Shown here in pieces: positions 1-8,200 of a stretch of 21,604 nucleotides of DNA; position 1 is the first letter of the stretch, and each line of letters begins with the position of its first letter. This stretch comes from Euryarchaeota archaeon UBA126 (GTDB taxonomy: Archaea; Thermoplasmatota; Poseidoniia; Poseidoniales; Thalassarchaeaceae), in contig DAMG01000052.1 of NCBI GenBank assembly GCA_002497025.1, positions 1 to 21,604 on the forward strand, read 5' to 3'. The notes under the pieces were generated by a model. The model had not been told where the DNA came from. It worked only from the letters and a program-made list of their open reading frames with translations, and searched no databases. Made by a program: the position numbers and the translations under genes.

Positions 1-1079
1 TTATCATTTTCTTGTACAGTAACTAACCAATCTCCTGAACCCGCGGTGTAGGTTGGAGTAACCCCCTCAACAGGAAAATCTTGGTGGGTTGCATCCCAAA
101 GGAGTACTAAGCCGGTTCCAATAAGAATTGCAACAATCACCGCACCTGTTTGGGTTTTCGATGGCTCTCTGTAGGGGTCGATCTGTCTCTTTACAGATTG
201 TTTTATACCTCGAAACCAAGCTCTTGGATCTTTCATGAATCTGGCTAATCGCCGCGTAAAGAGACGTTCATCTGCAAATCGCCAGACTGGTTCATGAGTT
301 CTTTCAGTTAGGCTGACGGCGAGGGTTGCGACTAGAATACCGCCAATTATGTCAACTACCCAATGAATTCCAAGGTAAAGAATGGTAAATCCTGTCAGTA
401 GGATGAATACCATAAGAGCGGTTCTAAATTTGGCCCAGCGACCATCTTCGTCCCATTTCAGATACGTCAACCATACTGCAAATGGCAGGCCAATATGCAG
501 ACTTGGCATGCCATTAGTGAAGGGGTCGATTCTAGTGAACCAATTGTGTATTTCTGGAGTCAAATCGTATGCAATTGTTTCCATTGCTGGAATGTGATCT
601 CCGGTTACTCTAACATTGAAAAATAAATAGAAAGGGATTGCCAAAACATAGACCCAAAACATCGATAATGAGACTCTATCAGCCATATGACGATCATCGA
701 AATAAATAGGGTAAACGAATGATGCAAAGGTTGCTGTCATGAACCCCATGACATAGAAATGAGTGAGACCAATTGACAGCAGTTCGTTTTGGAAAGCATC
801 CTGAATCCACAGTACGATGTCACCCTCGATAGCGTAAACATATGGCGTCATATCGAGTTGAGTATTGGCCATCAAAATACGATCAAGTTGGTCGAGAAGA
901 TCCTTCCAAAGATAGACCGAGAATACCACAAACATGTGAGCCCAGTAACGACGAAACATATCGACGAAACCTTGGATTCTGATTTTGGCCCAAGGTGGCT
1001 TCATCAGAGGCATTAGGGCGACGGATAGCAGAATAGCACCCATCAACCAAGAGATGTAGATTCCAGAGCCACCCGCCAT
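1..1079 (-). CDS. PAP2-superfamily integral membrane phosphatase/transferase, C-terminus cut by window edge
   Basis: The reading frame begins at ATG (1077-1079) and is still open at base 1, giving 359 visible residues. An in-frame TAG lies three codons upstream, so this is the first possible ATG; GGGAGTG about 8-11 nt upstream could be its ribosome site. The protein is hydrophobic, with likely membrane segments near 8-24, 45-57, 103-124, 138-155, 197-207, 220-237, 239-257 and 311-328. The PAP2 catalytic motifs are visible: PSLH at 192-195 and GIHWVVD at 237-243, giving the His195/His239/Asp243 set. This resembles the inositol-phosphorylceramide-synthase/AUR1-like branch more than soluble acid phosphatases. 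The family removes or transfers phosphate-linked head groups on lipids at the membrane. The substrate cannot be read from sequence. It lies on the same strand as the upstream Mrp-like gene, 97 nt away, so a shared transcript is possible but not shown. Confidence 0.88.
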   Translation of the reverse strand, partial: MAGGSGIYISWLMGAILLSVALMPLMKPPWAKIRIQGFVDMFRRYWAHMFVVFSVYLWKDLLDQLDRILMANTQLDMTPYVYAIEGDIVLWIQDAFQNELLSIGLTHFYVMGFMTATFASFVYPIYFDDRHMADRVSLSMFWVYVLAIPFYLFFNVRVTGDHIPAMETIAYDLTPEIHNWFTRIDPFTNGMPSLHIGLPFAVWLTYLKWDEDGRWAKFRTALMVFILLTGFTILYLGIHWVVDIIGGILVATLAVSLTERTHEPVWRFADERLFTRRLARFMKDPRAWFRGIKQSVKRQIDPYREPSKTQTGAVIVAILIGTGLVLLWDATHQDFPVEGVTPTYTAGSGDWLVTVQEND

Positions 1080-1167
1080 ACCGGTCTACACTCCCCTAAG
1101 TCATCGGGGTAACCAATATCTCAAGAATCCACCCCTAAGGAAATAGGCAGTGAAAACAACCCAAATA

Positions 1168-1192
1168 CGTCCGAATCTAAGAGATTCGGACG
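1168..1192 (-). terminator. Perfect 11-bp hairpin across the stop codon of the Mrp-like gene
   Basis: Arms 1168-1178 and 1182-1192 are exact reverse complements with a 3-nt loop. Read on the minus strand, the stem covers the last codons and the TAG stop of the Mrp-like gene and is followed by a T-rich stretch (TATTTGGGTTGTTTTC). CCAA/TTGG flanks (1161-1164, 1194-1197) can extend the stem. It could be a transcription terminator, a 3'-end processing site or an mRNA-stabilising stem. Intrinsic termination in archaea usually depends on the T tract alone. Confidence 0.45.
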
Positions 1193-2208
1193 GTTGGGCC
1201 ACTACTTCCCTCTAATTCGAGTAAGACATTCTCAACCACCTCATCGAAGGCGACAGCAGTAGCACCATCAGGTTCGGCAATAATGCGATGCACTCCATCG
1301 TCTCCTCCTCTGACTATGCCAGGATCAAATGGTAGAGCACCAAGGAATGGAACTTCAAGTTCGATTGCTGCAGCCTCTCCTCCGCCTGACTTGAAGACGT
1401 CTAGGGTAACTGACCAATCTCCATTCTCATCAGTGGTGGTTTCAATAGCGGTTCCAGTAGGGCCCAATACGCTGATCTCTGAGTTAGGCTCAGCCTTGCC
1501 ATGGATTGTGTAACCGCTCATATTTTCCACAACTCCTAAACATGGCAAAGAGATTGTTTTGGCGAAATTAATTGATTTGCGGGAATCCAGTAAAGCAACG
1601 TCTTGAGGTGTTGTTACAATTACTACTCCATCAATACCTGGAAGGCTCTGTGATACTGTAAGTGGTTCATCACTAGTGCCTGGCGGGAAGTCGATGATTA
1701 GGGCGTCTAATTCACCCCATGCAACATCTCCAATGAATTGTTGAATTGCCCCTAGTTTGATTGGGCCGCGCCAGATAACCGGCTTATCTGGATCTTCGAT
1801 TAGGAAGGCCATTGAAATTACTTTGAGGCCATGAGGTCCAATCGCTGGAAAAATTTGGCCATCTTCTACATGTAATTCAGCATCATCAATACCAAGCATC
1901 TTCGGCACATTAGGGCCGGTGATATCGATATCCATTAGACCGACCTTTTTGCCTTGTCGGGCTAGGGAAAGAGCCAGTCCAACCGACACCGTCGATTTGC
2001 CTACTCCCCCCTTGCCAGAGAGAACCATTACCTTGTGTTTGATCTCCTCGTCTAACTGAGTCATTCGCATCTTCCGGCGCATCTGAGCGTAGGCTTGCTC
2101 CATTTGCGCCTTCTGTTCAGGTGAGGCAGGTGCTTCCTCTGATGAGCTTTGTGAATCAGCCATTGGTAGACCGCCCCCGGGATGGTGAGAGATTGGCGAA
2201 TCTGACAT
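1177..2208 (-). CDS. Mrp/Nbp35/ApbC-family P-loop ATPase lacking the usual Cys pair
   Basis: This is a 343-aa SIMIBI-class ATPase of the Fe-S cluster carrier (Mrp/ApbC/Nbp35) family. The deviant Walker A GKGGVGKS is at 65-72, the MDIDITGPNVPKMLG block at 92-106, WRGPIK at 146-151, IIDFPPGTSDE at 171-181 and VVENMSG at 226-232. These dimeric proteins normally bind a 4Fe-4S cluster through a CPxC pair just after ENMS and pass it to apo-proteins. Here that segment has no cysteine. Residues 233-270 instead form a longer stretch reading like a bacterial Ig-like beta repeat (AEPNSEISV...DENGDWSVTLD) before the chain returns to the family pattern at SGGGEAAA (274-281). The only Cys in the protein is Cys223. 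The first 50 residues are charged and lack the Nbp35 four-Cys motif. ATG at 2208 was chosen; Met16 (2163) is an alternative. The family call is firm; a cluster-carrier function is doubtful. Confidence 0.9.
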   Translation of the reverse strand: MSDSPISHHPGGGLPMADSQSSSEEAPASPEQKAQMEQAYAQMRRKMRMTQLDEEIKHKVMVLSGKGGVGKSTVSVGLALSLARQGKKVGLMDIDITGPNVPKMLGIDDAELHVEDGQIFPAIGPHGLKVISMAFLIEDPDKPVIWRGPIKLGAIQQFIGDVAWGELDALIIDFPPGTSDEPLTVSQSLPGIDGVVIVTTPQDVALLDSRKSINFAKTISLPCLGVVENMSGYTIHGKAEPNSEISVLGPTGTAIETTTDENGDWSVTLDVFKSGGGEAAAIELEVPFLGALPFDPGIVRGGDDGVHRIIAEPDGATAVAFDEVVENVLLELEGSSGPTVRIS

Positions 2209-2279
2209 TGATTCAAAGGGCGAGGTAAGGCCTACTTCAAGCCTGCGTGGTGAAAATAAAACAATCTCTAGGTAAAAAT

Positions 2280-2294
2280 CAGCCCTTTGGGCTG
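2280..2294. promoter_or_regulatory. Short palindrome between divergent Mrp-like and ArsC-like genes
   Basis: CAGCCC and GGGCTG flank a TTT spacer in the 134-nt gap between the two divergent genes (2209-2342). It could be an operator or a chance hairpin. I see no convincing TATA element, and no regulator gene of the ArsR type lies nearby. Confidence 0.25.
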
Positions 2295-2342
2295 TAATCT
2301 ATTGGTGTTTCCTTCAAGTAGGTTGGCTAACACAGGCGATAT

Positions 2343-2705
2343 ATGCGACTACTCTTTGTTTGTGTGGGGAATACCTGTCGAAGCCAAATGGCAGAAGCAT
2401 TGGCTCGACATTTTGGTCACGAAGCAGCGTCGGCAGGAACACATCCAGGGATGAGTGTGGCTACAAATTCACTAACAGTATTGGAGGAAATGGGAGTTAG
2501 CACCTCTGGTCTCAAACCAAAATCTGTAGACGATATAGATACTGAAGGCTGGGACATGATAATTAGCATGGGCTGTGGGGTTGAATGCCCAATGCTTCCT
2601 ATTGCAGAAGATTGGGGGCTTGAGGACCCGGTTGGATTATCCATCGATGTCTATCGAAGTACGCGGGATACAATCATCGAGAACCTACAGAGACTCGCTG
2701 CTTAG
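2343..2705 (+). CDS. Arsenate reductase / low-molecular-weight protein tyrosine phosphatase-like
   Basis: This 120-aa protein starts with MRLLFVCVGNTCRSQMAEAL, which carries the CX5R phosphate-binding loop (Cys7 to Arg13) right after the first beta strand, as in all LMW-PTP-fold enzymes. Further on it has MGCGVECPMLP at 76-86 with Cys78 and Cys82, and EDWGLEDP at 89-96 with the general-acid Asp95. The CGxxCP pair plus the DWxLxDP ending is typical of the thioredoxin-linked arsenate reductase branch rather than plain tyrosine phosphatases. The likely reaction is reduction of arsenate to arsenite through Cys7 and a disulfide relay. Dephosphorylation of another substrate remains possible because no arsenite pump or ArsR gene is present in the window. 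The length is a little short of the usual 130-140 residues. The gene diverges from the Mrp-like gene and is followed 44 nt later by tRNA-Gly. Confidence 0.85.
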   Translation: MRLLFVCVGNTCRSQMAEALARHFGHEAASAGTHPGMSVATNSLTVLEEMGVSTSGLKPKSVDDIDTEGWDMIISMGCGVECPMLPIAEDWGLEDPVGLSIDVYRSTRDTIIENLQRLAA

Positions 2706-2749
2706 ACCACCGACGCTTAGAAAAGTGAGGCTTGATTCCGGAATTTCAC

Positions 2750-2821
2750 ACGAGTGTAGTGTAGTGGTTATCACCGGGCGTTGCCAACGCCTGAACCCGG
2801 GTTCAAATCCCGGCACTCGTA
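2750..2821 (+). tRNA. tRNA-Gly (anticodon GCC)
   Basis: The cloverleaf folds by hand. The acceptor stem ACGAGTG (2750-2756) pairs with CACTCGT (2814-2820). There is a short D arm, then anticodon stem GGGCG/CGCCT around loop TTGCCAA with GCC at 2783-2785, a 4-nt variable loop, and T stem CCGGG/CCCGG around TTCAAAT. The discriminator is A2821 and the next bases are CCA (2822-2824), so the CCA end may be encoded. No intron is visible. The AT-rich stretch TTAGAAAA at 2717-2724, about 30 nt upstream, could be its TATA box. It decodes GGC (and GGU by wobble). Confidence 0.95.
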
Positions 2822-2836
2822 CCAAAATATACCAAT

Positions 2837-5263
2837 TCACTTGCCACGTTGTTCGGCTATTTGTTGGTCGCTCCAACCGGCTTGTCGTAACTCTTCATCA
2901 GTATACATTGCAATTGGACTCGGTGGGCTTACTTGGTGTGAATAATCCTGGGCAAATTGTACAGCTTCGGGTTTCTTTCGGGATACTGAAACAAAGATTG
3001 CCCCGCCTGCGATTAATCCGATGAATAACACAACGACTAACACGCTCAATATCATATCACCAGTGGTCTGCCAAAGTGAAAAATTGGGGTACACATCTGA
3101 ATTATCACCTACTCCATCACCATCTGTGTCCTTCCACTCAGCAGCATTCAACGGGAAGGCATCAAATCCATCGTTCCAACCATCTGAATCGGTGTCACTG
3201 TCCAAGGGGTCAGTACCGGCTGCAATTTCATCGAGGTCCGATAAGCCATCTCCATCATCATCCAAATCGGCGTTGTTTCCTACACCATCACCGTCTGAAT
3301 CTAGATTCTCACTTGGGTCGTCAGGGAATGCATCATCGTCATTGATTGTGCCGTCTCCATCCCTATCTGGATCCATACCATCGCAGAGCCCGTCGCCATC
3401 AGAATCAGTTGGTTCAATCGAAGAATCATCCTTGTCACCATCACAGGTTTCCTCAGCAACATCCGACCAACCATCTCCATCATCATCGGTATCTGCATTA
3501 TTTCCTATTCCATCTCCATCTGTATCGAACCACTCTGACGAGTCGAGAGGGAATACGTCCACGGTATCTGACCATTTGTCACCATCATCATCCGTATCTA
3601 CAGCATCACAAAGTGAGTCCCCATCGAAGTCTTGTGGGAAACTAAGTGCATCTAGAGGGCCGGTGCCACATTCAACTTCCTTTGTATCAATCCAGCCATC
3701 ATTATCGTCATCTGTATCGGCGTTATTGCCAATACTATCCGAATCGGTATCCAACCACTCCGTAGGGTCTTTCGGGAAACTATCACGGTCATCTTCCCAA
3801 CCATCATTATCATCATCAGAGTCCAATTCATCACATTCTCCATCGGCATCTGTATCCAGTGGTTGGGAGAATACACTCATTGGGTCAGAACCGCAATCTT
3901 GCTCAATAATATCAGAAAATCCATCATTGTCATCATCCAAGTCTGCATTATCCCCAATCTCATCATTATCGTTATCACTCCATTCAGTTGGATCTTCTGG
4001 AAAATCATCGATAGAATCGTCGTAACCGTCATTATCGTCGTCTGGGTCTAAACCATTGCATAATCCGTCAGAATCTACGTCTGAAGGATATGAGCTAGAA
4101 TCGAATTGATCCGTACCACATGATAATTCCTCGACGTCTTCCCAGCCGTCATTATCGTCATCTAGATCTGCATTATCGCCTATTCCATCAGAATCGAAAT
4201 CACTGCACTCAGAGGCATCATCAGGGAATGTATCTTCTTCATCGGGACAGCCGTCTCCATCAGCATCAGGGAATCCTCCGGCTTGGTTATTCCACATTGT
4301 CATTGGAACTAAATCTGTAGCATTTTCAGCATCGTAATAGAATCCTGCAAAACCACCCCACTCTGTAAATAGAATCAAATCGACAAGCTCTCCACCAGCA
4401 GAGACGTTTCTAATCTCAATTTGTAAAACAGAAAGTGTCGTTGGAGATGAACCAGAAGAGTCGGCCTCATTGTGCCCTTCGAACTCTATCGATAATTCTT
4501 GCATGCCTTCCCACGAATTGTCCTCCATCCAATATTCTGAGCCTGAATCCTCCATACGACTTCCGTTATCATTGAGATCAACCCAAGACCAATCCTCCCA
4601 ATTTTCCGAAGTGATGGTGAATATTGTACCAACAGTCATTGAAGAAGGGTTACCACTCTCTGAAACCTCGATTGTGAAATTTTCCCAATACCTTCCGGCC
4701 TCATCATCAGCTAATGTTCCATAATCGATGTAATAATCTTCGAAGTAAACAGATTGACTTTCATACCAATCATCTCCAATTGCAAAGCGGGTTGTTTCGT
4801 CGTAGGTCCAATCGCTATCGATAGAGATGCCATAGACATCATTGTAGGCTGTGAAATGCATTCCTTGACGGGAATCTCTGACATTACACTGTCCTGTGAA
4901 AGTACCTATTGAGCAAGACTCATCAGCTTGAGTCCAATAACCCATATCGTTTCTTACTGAATGAATGACCACTCGGTCCCAAAATGGGTCACTCTCTATG
5001 TTTTCTTTGAAATATACAGAAAGTTGCTGGGCGTCTAGTTTGACATAATCGCCCGGTATTGAGCTGAAATCCAAGTCAACAGTAATCGAACGAGGCGTCA
5101 TAGCCGAGGAGTCGTCTTGAGATGCGGCTGCGATTATTGGAGAGGCTAATGCGCTCAAAGCAATGGCAGATAGGATGACCGCTGAGGTTCTATTCACATC
5201 ATTGGAGAGTGTATGGTGGGATAAGGACGTTCGCCCATCGTGTTTCTTACTCAAAATCAGCAT
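2837..5263 (-). CDS. Large membrane-anchored surface protein with thrombospondin-type-3 calcium-binding array
   Basis: The 808-aa protein has four parts. There is an N-terminal export signal (hydrophobic 27-47, AAA before residue 49). A beta-rich ectodomain of unknown fold (about 50-330) contains NFT, NGS, NVS and NAT glycosylation sequons and Cys117/Cys126. An Asp-rich array (331-725) of DxDxDG-type calcium loops is followed by a single membrane helix (737-760). A basic stop (SRKK) leads to a ~45-residue cytoplasmic tail ending in YTDEELRQAGWSDQQIAEQ. The architecture implies a rigid calcium-stabilised stalk lifting the N-terminal domain off the cell; the ligand is unknown. The start is uncertain. 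ATG at 5263 overlaps the upstream gene by 17 nt. GTG at 5197 (Val23) would give a classic MNRTSA signal peptide. The gene lies directly downstream of another surface protein gene and is probably co-transcribed with it. Confidence 0.9.
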   Translation of the reverse strand: MLILSKKHDGRTSLSHHTLSNDVNRTSAVILSAIALSALASPIIAAASQDDSSAMTPRSITVDLDFSSIPGDYVKLDAQQLSVYFKENIESDPFWDRVVIHSVRNDMGYWTQADESCSIGTFTGQCNVRDSRQGMHFTAYNDVYGISIDSDWTYDETTRFAIGDDWYESQSVYFEDYYIDYGTLADDEAGRYWENFTIEVSESGNPSSMTVGTIFTITSENWEDWSWVDLNDNGSRMEDSGSEYWMEDNSWEGMQELSIEFEGHNEADSSGSSPTTLSVLQIEIRNVSAGGELVDLILFTEWGGFAGFYYDAENATDLVPMTMWNNQAGGFPDADGDGCPDEEDTFPDDASECSDFDSDGIGDNADLDDDNDGWEDVEELSCGTDQFDSSSYPSDVDSDGLCNGLDPDDDNDGYDDSIDDFPEDPTEWSDNDNDEIGDNADLDDDNDGFSDIIEQDCGSDPMSVFSQPLDTDADGECDELDSDDDNDGWEDDRDSFPKDPTEWLDTDSDSIGNNADTDDDNDGWIDTKEVECGTGPLDALSFPQDFDGDSLCDAVDTDDDGDKWSDTVDVFPLDSSEWFDTDGDGIGNNADTDDDGDGWSDVAEETCDGDKDDSSIEPTDSDGDGLCDGMDPDRDGDGTINDDDAFPDDPSENLDSDGDGVGNNADLDDDGDGLSDLDEIAAGTDPLDSDTDSDGWNDGFDAFPLNAAEWKDTDGDGVGDNSDVYPNFSLWQTTGDMILSVLVVVLFIGLIAGGAIFVSVSRKKPEAVQFAQDYSHQVSPPSPIAMYTDEELRQAGWSDQQIAEQRGK
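3089..4273 (-). repeat. Thrombospondin-type-3 modules, 75-residue (225-bp) period
   Basis: This is residues 331-725 of the surface protein. A marker block FPxDPxEWxDxDxDxIGDNAD recurs with its Phe at 346, 421, 496, 571, 646 and 703, so four successive intervals are exactly 75 residues and the last is 57. Each full module also carries a Cys pair exactly 20 residues apart (382/402, 457/477, 532/552, 607/627), probably a disulfide. The final module has lost the pair. The array also creates long open frames in other frames that are not genes. Confidence 0.92.
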
Positions 5264-8200
5264 TTCGCATTGTCACAACGATTGCAGTAGCACCTAAGGC
5301 GAGTAGCATTAGTAATCCAATAAGAACGAGTGTGGTGGAATTTTCTGAAACCCAATTTGCACCTCCTCCTGCGGAAGATTTCTCATCGACCAATTCAATG
5401 GTATATGTCTGAGACTCTACTGGTGTAATTGATTGGAATATATCGGAGGCTCGGACTAGGAAATTCATCTCACCTTCAGATAAACTAGAGCGGACGTCGA
5501 TTTGCATAGAAAATATGCCGTCTCCAGCTACTCTGTCACCATTCTGACCATCATCCACCAACAATAGCCATGTTTCAGATTTTCCAATTGGTGCAAGACG
5601 TCCAATTTTCGCTTGGGCGGAGGACACTCCATCTGGATCTGCAATTGATACTTCAATCGTGTATGTTTTCTCACCCGATTTTGGAATCTCAATTATCGGA
5701 ACCCATTCTCCTTCATCGAAGAATGAGACGTTGATAATTTCTGGTGCTTCGTTTAGCACCTGAACTACCGTACCACCATCGATGAGTGCACTAGCACCTT
5801 GGTTATCTTCTACCTGAATTGGAATAGTACGCAATCCTGGTGCCAGCGATTCCGGTAGGATAAATTGGCCTACCCATCGATTAGTGTTGGAGTCTAAAGT
5901 TAGTGGAGTCAAATCTCCTCCAGCACTTAGTAAATCGATTACTACTGATTCCACCCCATGTCCATCTTCCACCTTGAGGCTTGCAGAAATAAATTCCCCT
6001 CGATATGCAAAATCAGGCGAATACACCCGCGAGGTGATTCGAGGAGCAGCATTTGAAATTTCAACATAGGCAGTTGTTTGGACGTCCGTCCAGATATCAT
6101 CCATCTTTATTGGAACGGATAAATTTCCAAACTCCAAACCGTCGTGATTTATTCTCGCTGTCCAAACCGAATCTTGAATCACCTCATCGCCATTTAGACC
6201 AGAGTCTGAAAGAGTGATTATTCCTAGACCAAATTCACTTAGGTCTACCATCACACCAACCACGTCGGTGTCGAAGTCCTCAATCACCGCCTCAAGGTGA
6301 GCCATGCCACCTTCGGTGAAAAGGACGCCTTCTCTAAATCTCAGACTCTGCAAGGCAGGAGGTGTATTTTCTGCGGCGGTTATTACCGATGGATACAGTA
6401 CCCTCTCAAGTGTCTGATGTTCGACTACTCTGACGACTTCAGACTCGCTACCATTATTGTCACCTATTGGTAAACCAATATCGATTATTCGATATACTTC
6501 GTGAAGCATACCAGCCAGTAATCCCTCGTTGATTACCGTTCCGTAGGCAGTAAAATTGTCTAGAGATTCAGTATCTTGCCACTCAGCCAATTCGACTTCG
6601 TGGCCATCGGCCATACCCATTCGAATACCTATGATTTCTATCGTCTCTCCATTTCCGTCACGAGAAGTTGGGAAATTATCGCCGATTACATACTTGTCAG
6701 GTACAATACCAGTTTCTCTGAAACCCGTGATATTCATATCGCCATCATACTGAGGCCTCTGCGGCTCCAAAATTATCGGTGAGTTTTCCGGGTATTCATT
6801 ACTTGTAGTGCCATTATCCTCGACATATAGGTAGCGGATCGTTCGATTTGCCCAATCTGTCTGTGGAACTGTGTATTCGTAGGTCAGATTGTGCTCCGCC
6901 TCGATTTCTTGTCCTATCGGGCCGATTGGAGTACCAGAAATATTGAACCATACTTCATTTTCAATCACATCAACTTCGAATTCATCTCCAGTAGCATTCG
7001 CTTGAATTAGGGATTTGTCTATCTGGCGAACATAACCGAATGAACCACTAGCATCACCGGAATATTGACCATCGACAATTATTCGATCTTGAATAACCTC
7101 GCCACCAAATACCTCGTAATGAATGTCTGGAACTGTGCCATTAACCTGAACTTGGAATTGACTATCATCAATCAGGAAACCAAATTCTCCAGAACCTTTG
7201 ATTTTCAGTAATTGTTCCTCACGAACTCCGTCGAGCCACTTTTCTCTAGTTCGGAATTCATCTAATTCGATAGAGAATGCTTCATCCTGAGTCTGGAGGC
7301 GAATACTCAGATTGGCCTCGATTTGAGTATCAGATAAACGACGGATACCACCTTCATCCCAGGTTTCGATATAGAATACCGATAATTCTCCATAGCCACC
7401 TTCAGTGCTATTGTTTGTACCTCCGTTGTAAGAAATGGACCCAGTCGCTTCCAGAGTTAGTCGCTCAGTCAATATTCCATCTTCCCAATCTCTGAGTATG
7501 TAGGCTTGGTATACATTGGCTTCTACATCGATTAGTGAGTCCTCTGAATCACTTACGAATTCTAGGCTACCTGAGCCACGCATCTCAAATATTTGACGTG
7601 AAATCTCAGTACCATCATATGTTTCGTTCATCCAAACATTATGCAAATCAAGCGTCAGGTACATCTGGTCGGTTCCCGTGTCTAAATCTAGAACTAATGA
7701 GCCGTTTCCTAATTCACTAGAGCTCAAACTTTCACCAGTTCGCTTTTGCCAACCTCGTCCTTCGAAATATAGGCTTGAACCTCCTTCTGCGTCATTCTGT
7801 AACTCCCAAGTGGTTTCACGGGTGATTTCGTGGTCAGCCGAGGGTTGATTCCAAATTGTCATATCCATTGATCTGGAACAGCTAGCTTCGGTAGAACTGA
7901 CTTCGATATTTACCTCATCTAGGAATTCCGGCTCATCAGCTAATATAACGTCGATTTCTCCACCCGCTACAACGTAGCTTGAATCAGCTTCAGTAGCGAG
8001 TATTTGCCCGTCTCTGATATGTTGAACATCAATGGTTACACCACTTGGTGAGGTTCCATTTTGGAAAGCCGGCTCAAAGGTGGTTTTGTAACGATGAATC
8101 ACTATTTCTTGCCATGTTCCGTTTTCATCCAGTGCCCAATCATAATCCCAATCTACTAGGATTTCACAGGATGGGGCGGGCTCGGATTCGTCGGCTATCG

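Noticed and set aside
2575..3024. Plus-strand open frame running from the ArsC-like gene through tRNA-Gly
   Set aside because: It crosses the tRNA and overlaps two supported genes in other frames. It has no start context or domain.
3021..4025. Long plus-strand open frame (334 aa, Ser/Pro-rich) opposite the surface-protein gene
   Set aside because: It is the complement of the Asp-rich calcium repeats; GAT/GAC codons read in reverse give Ser and few stops. The composition is low-complexity and the minus-strand protein is clearly real.
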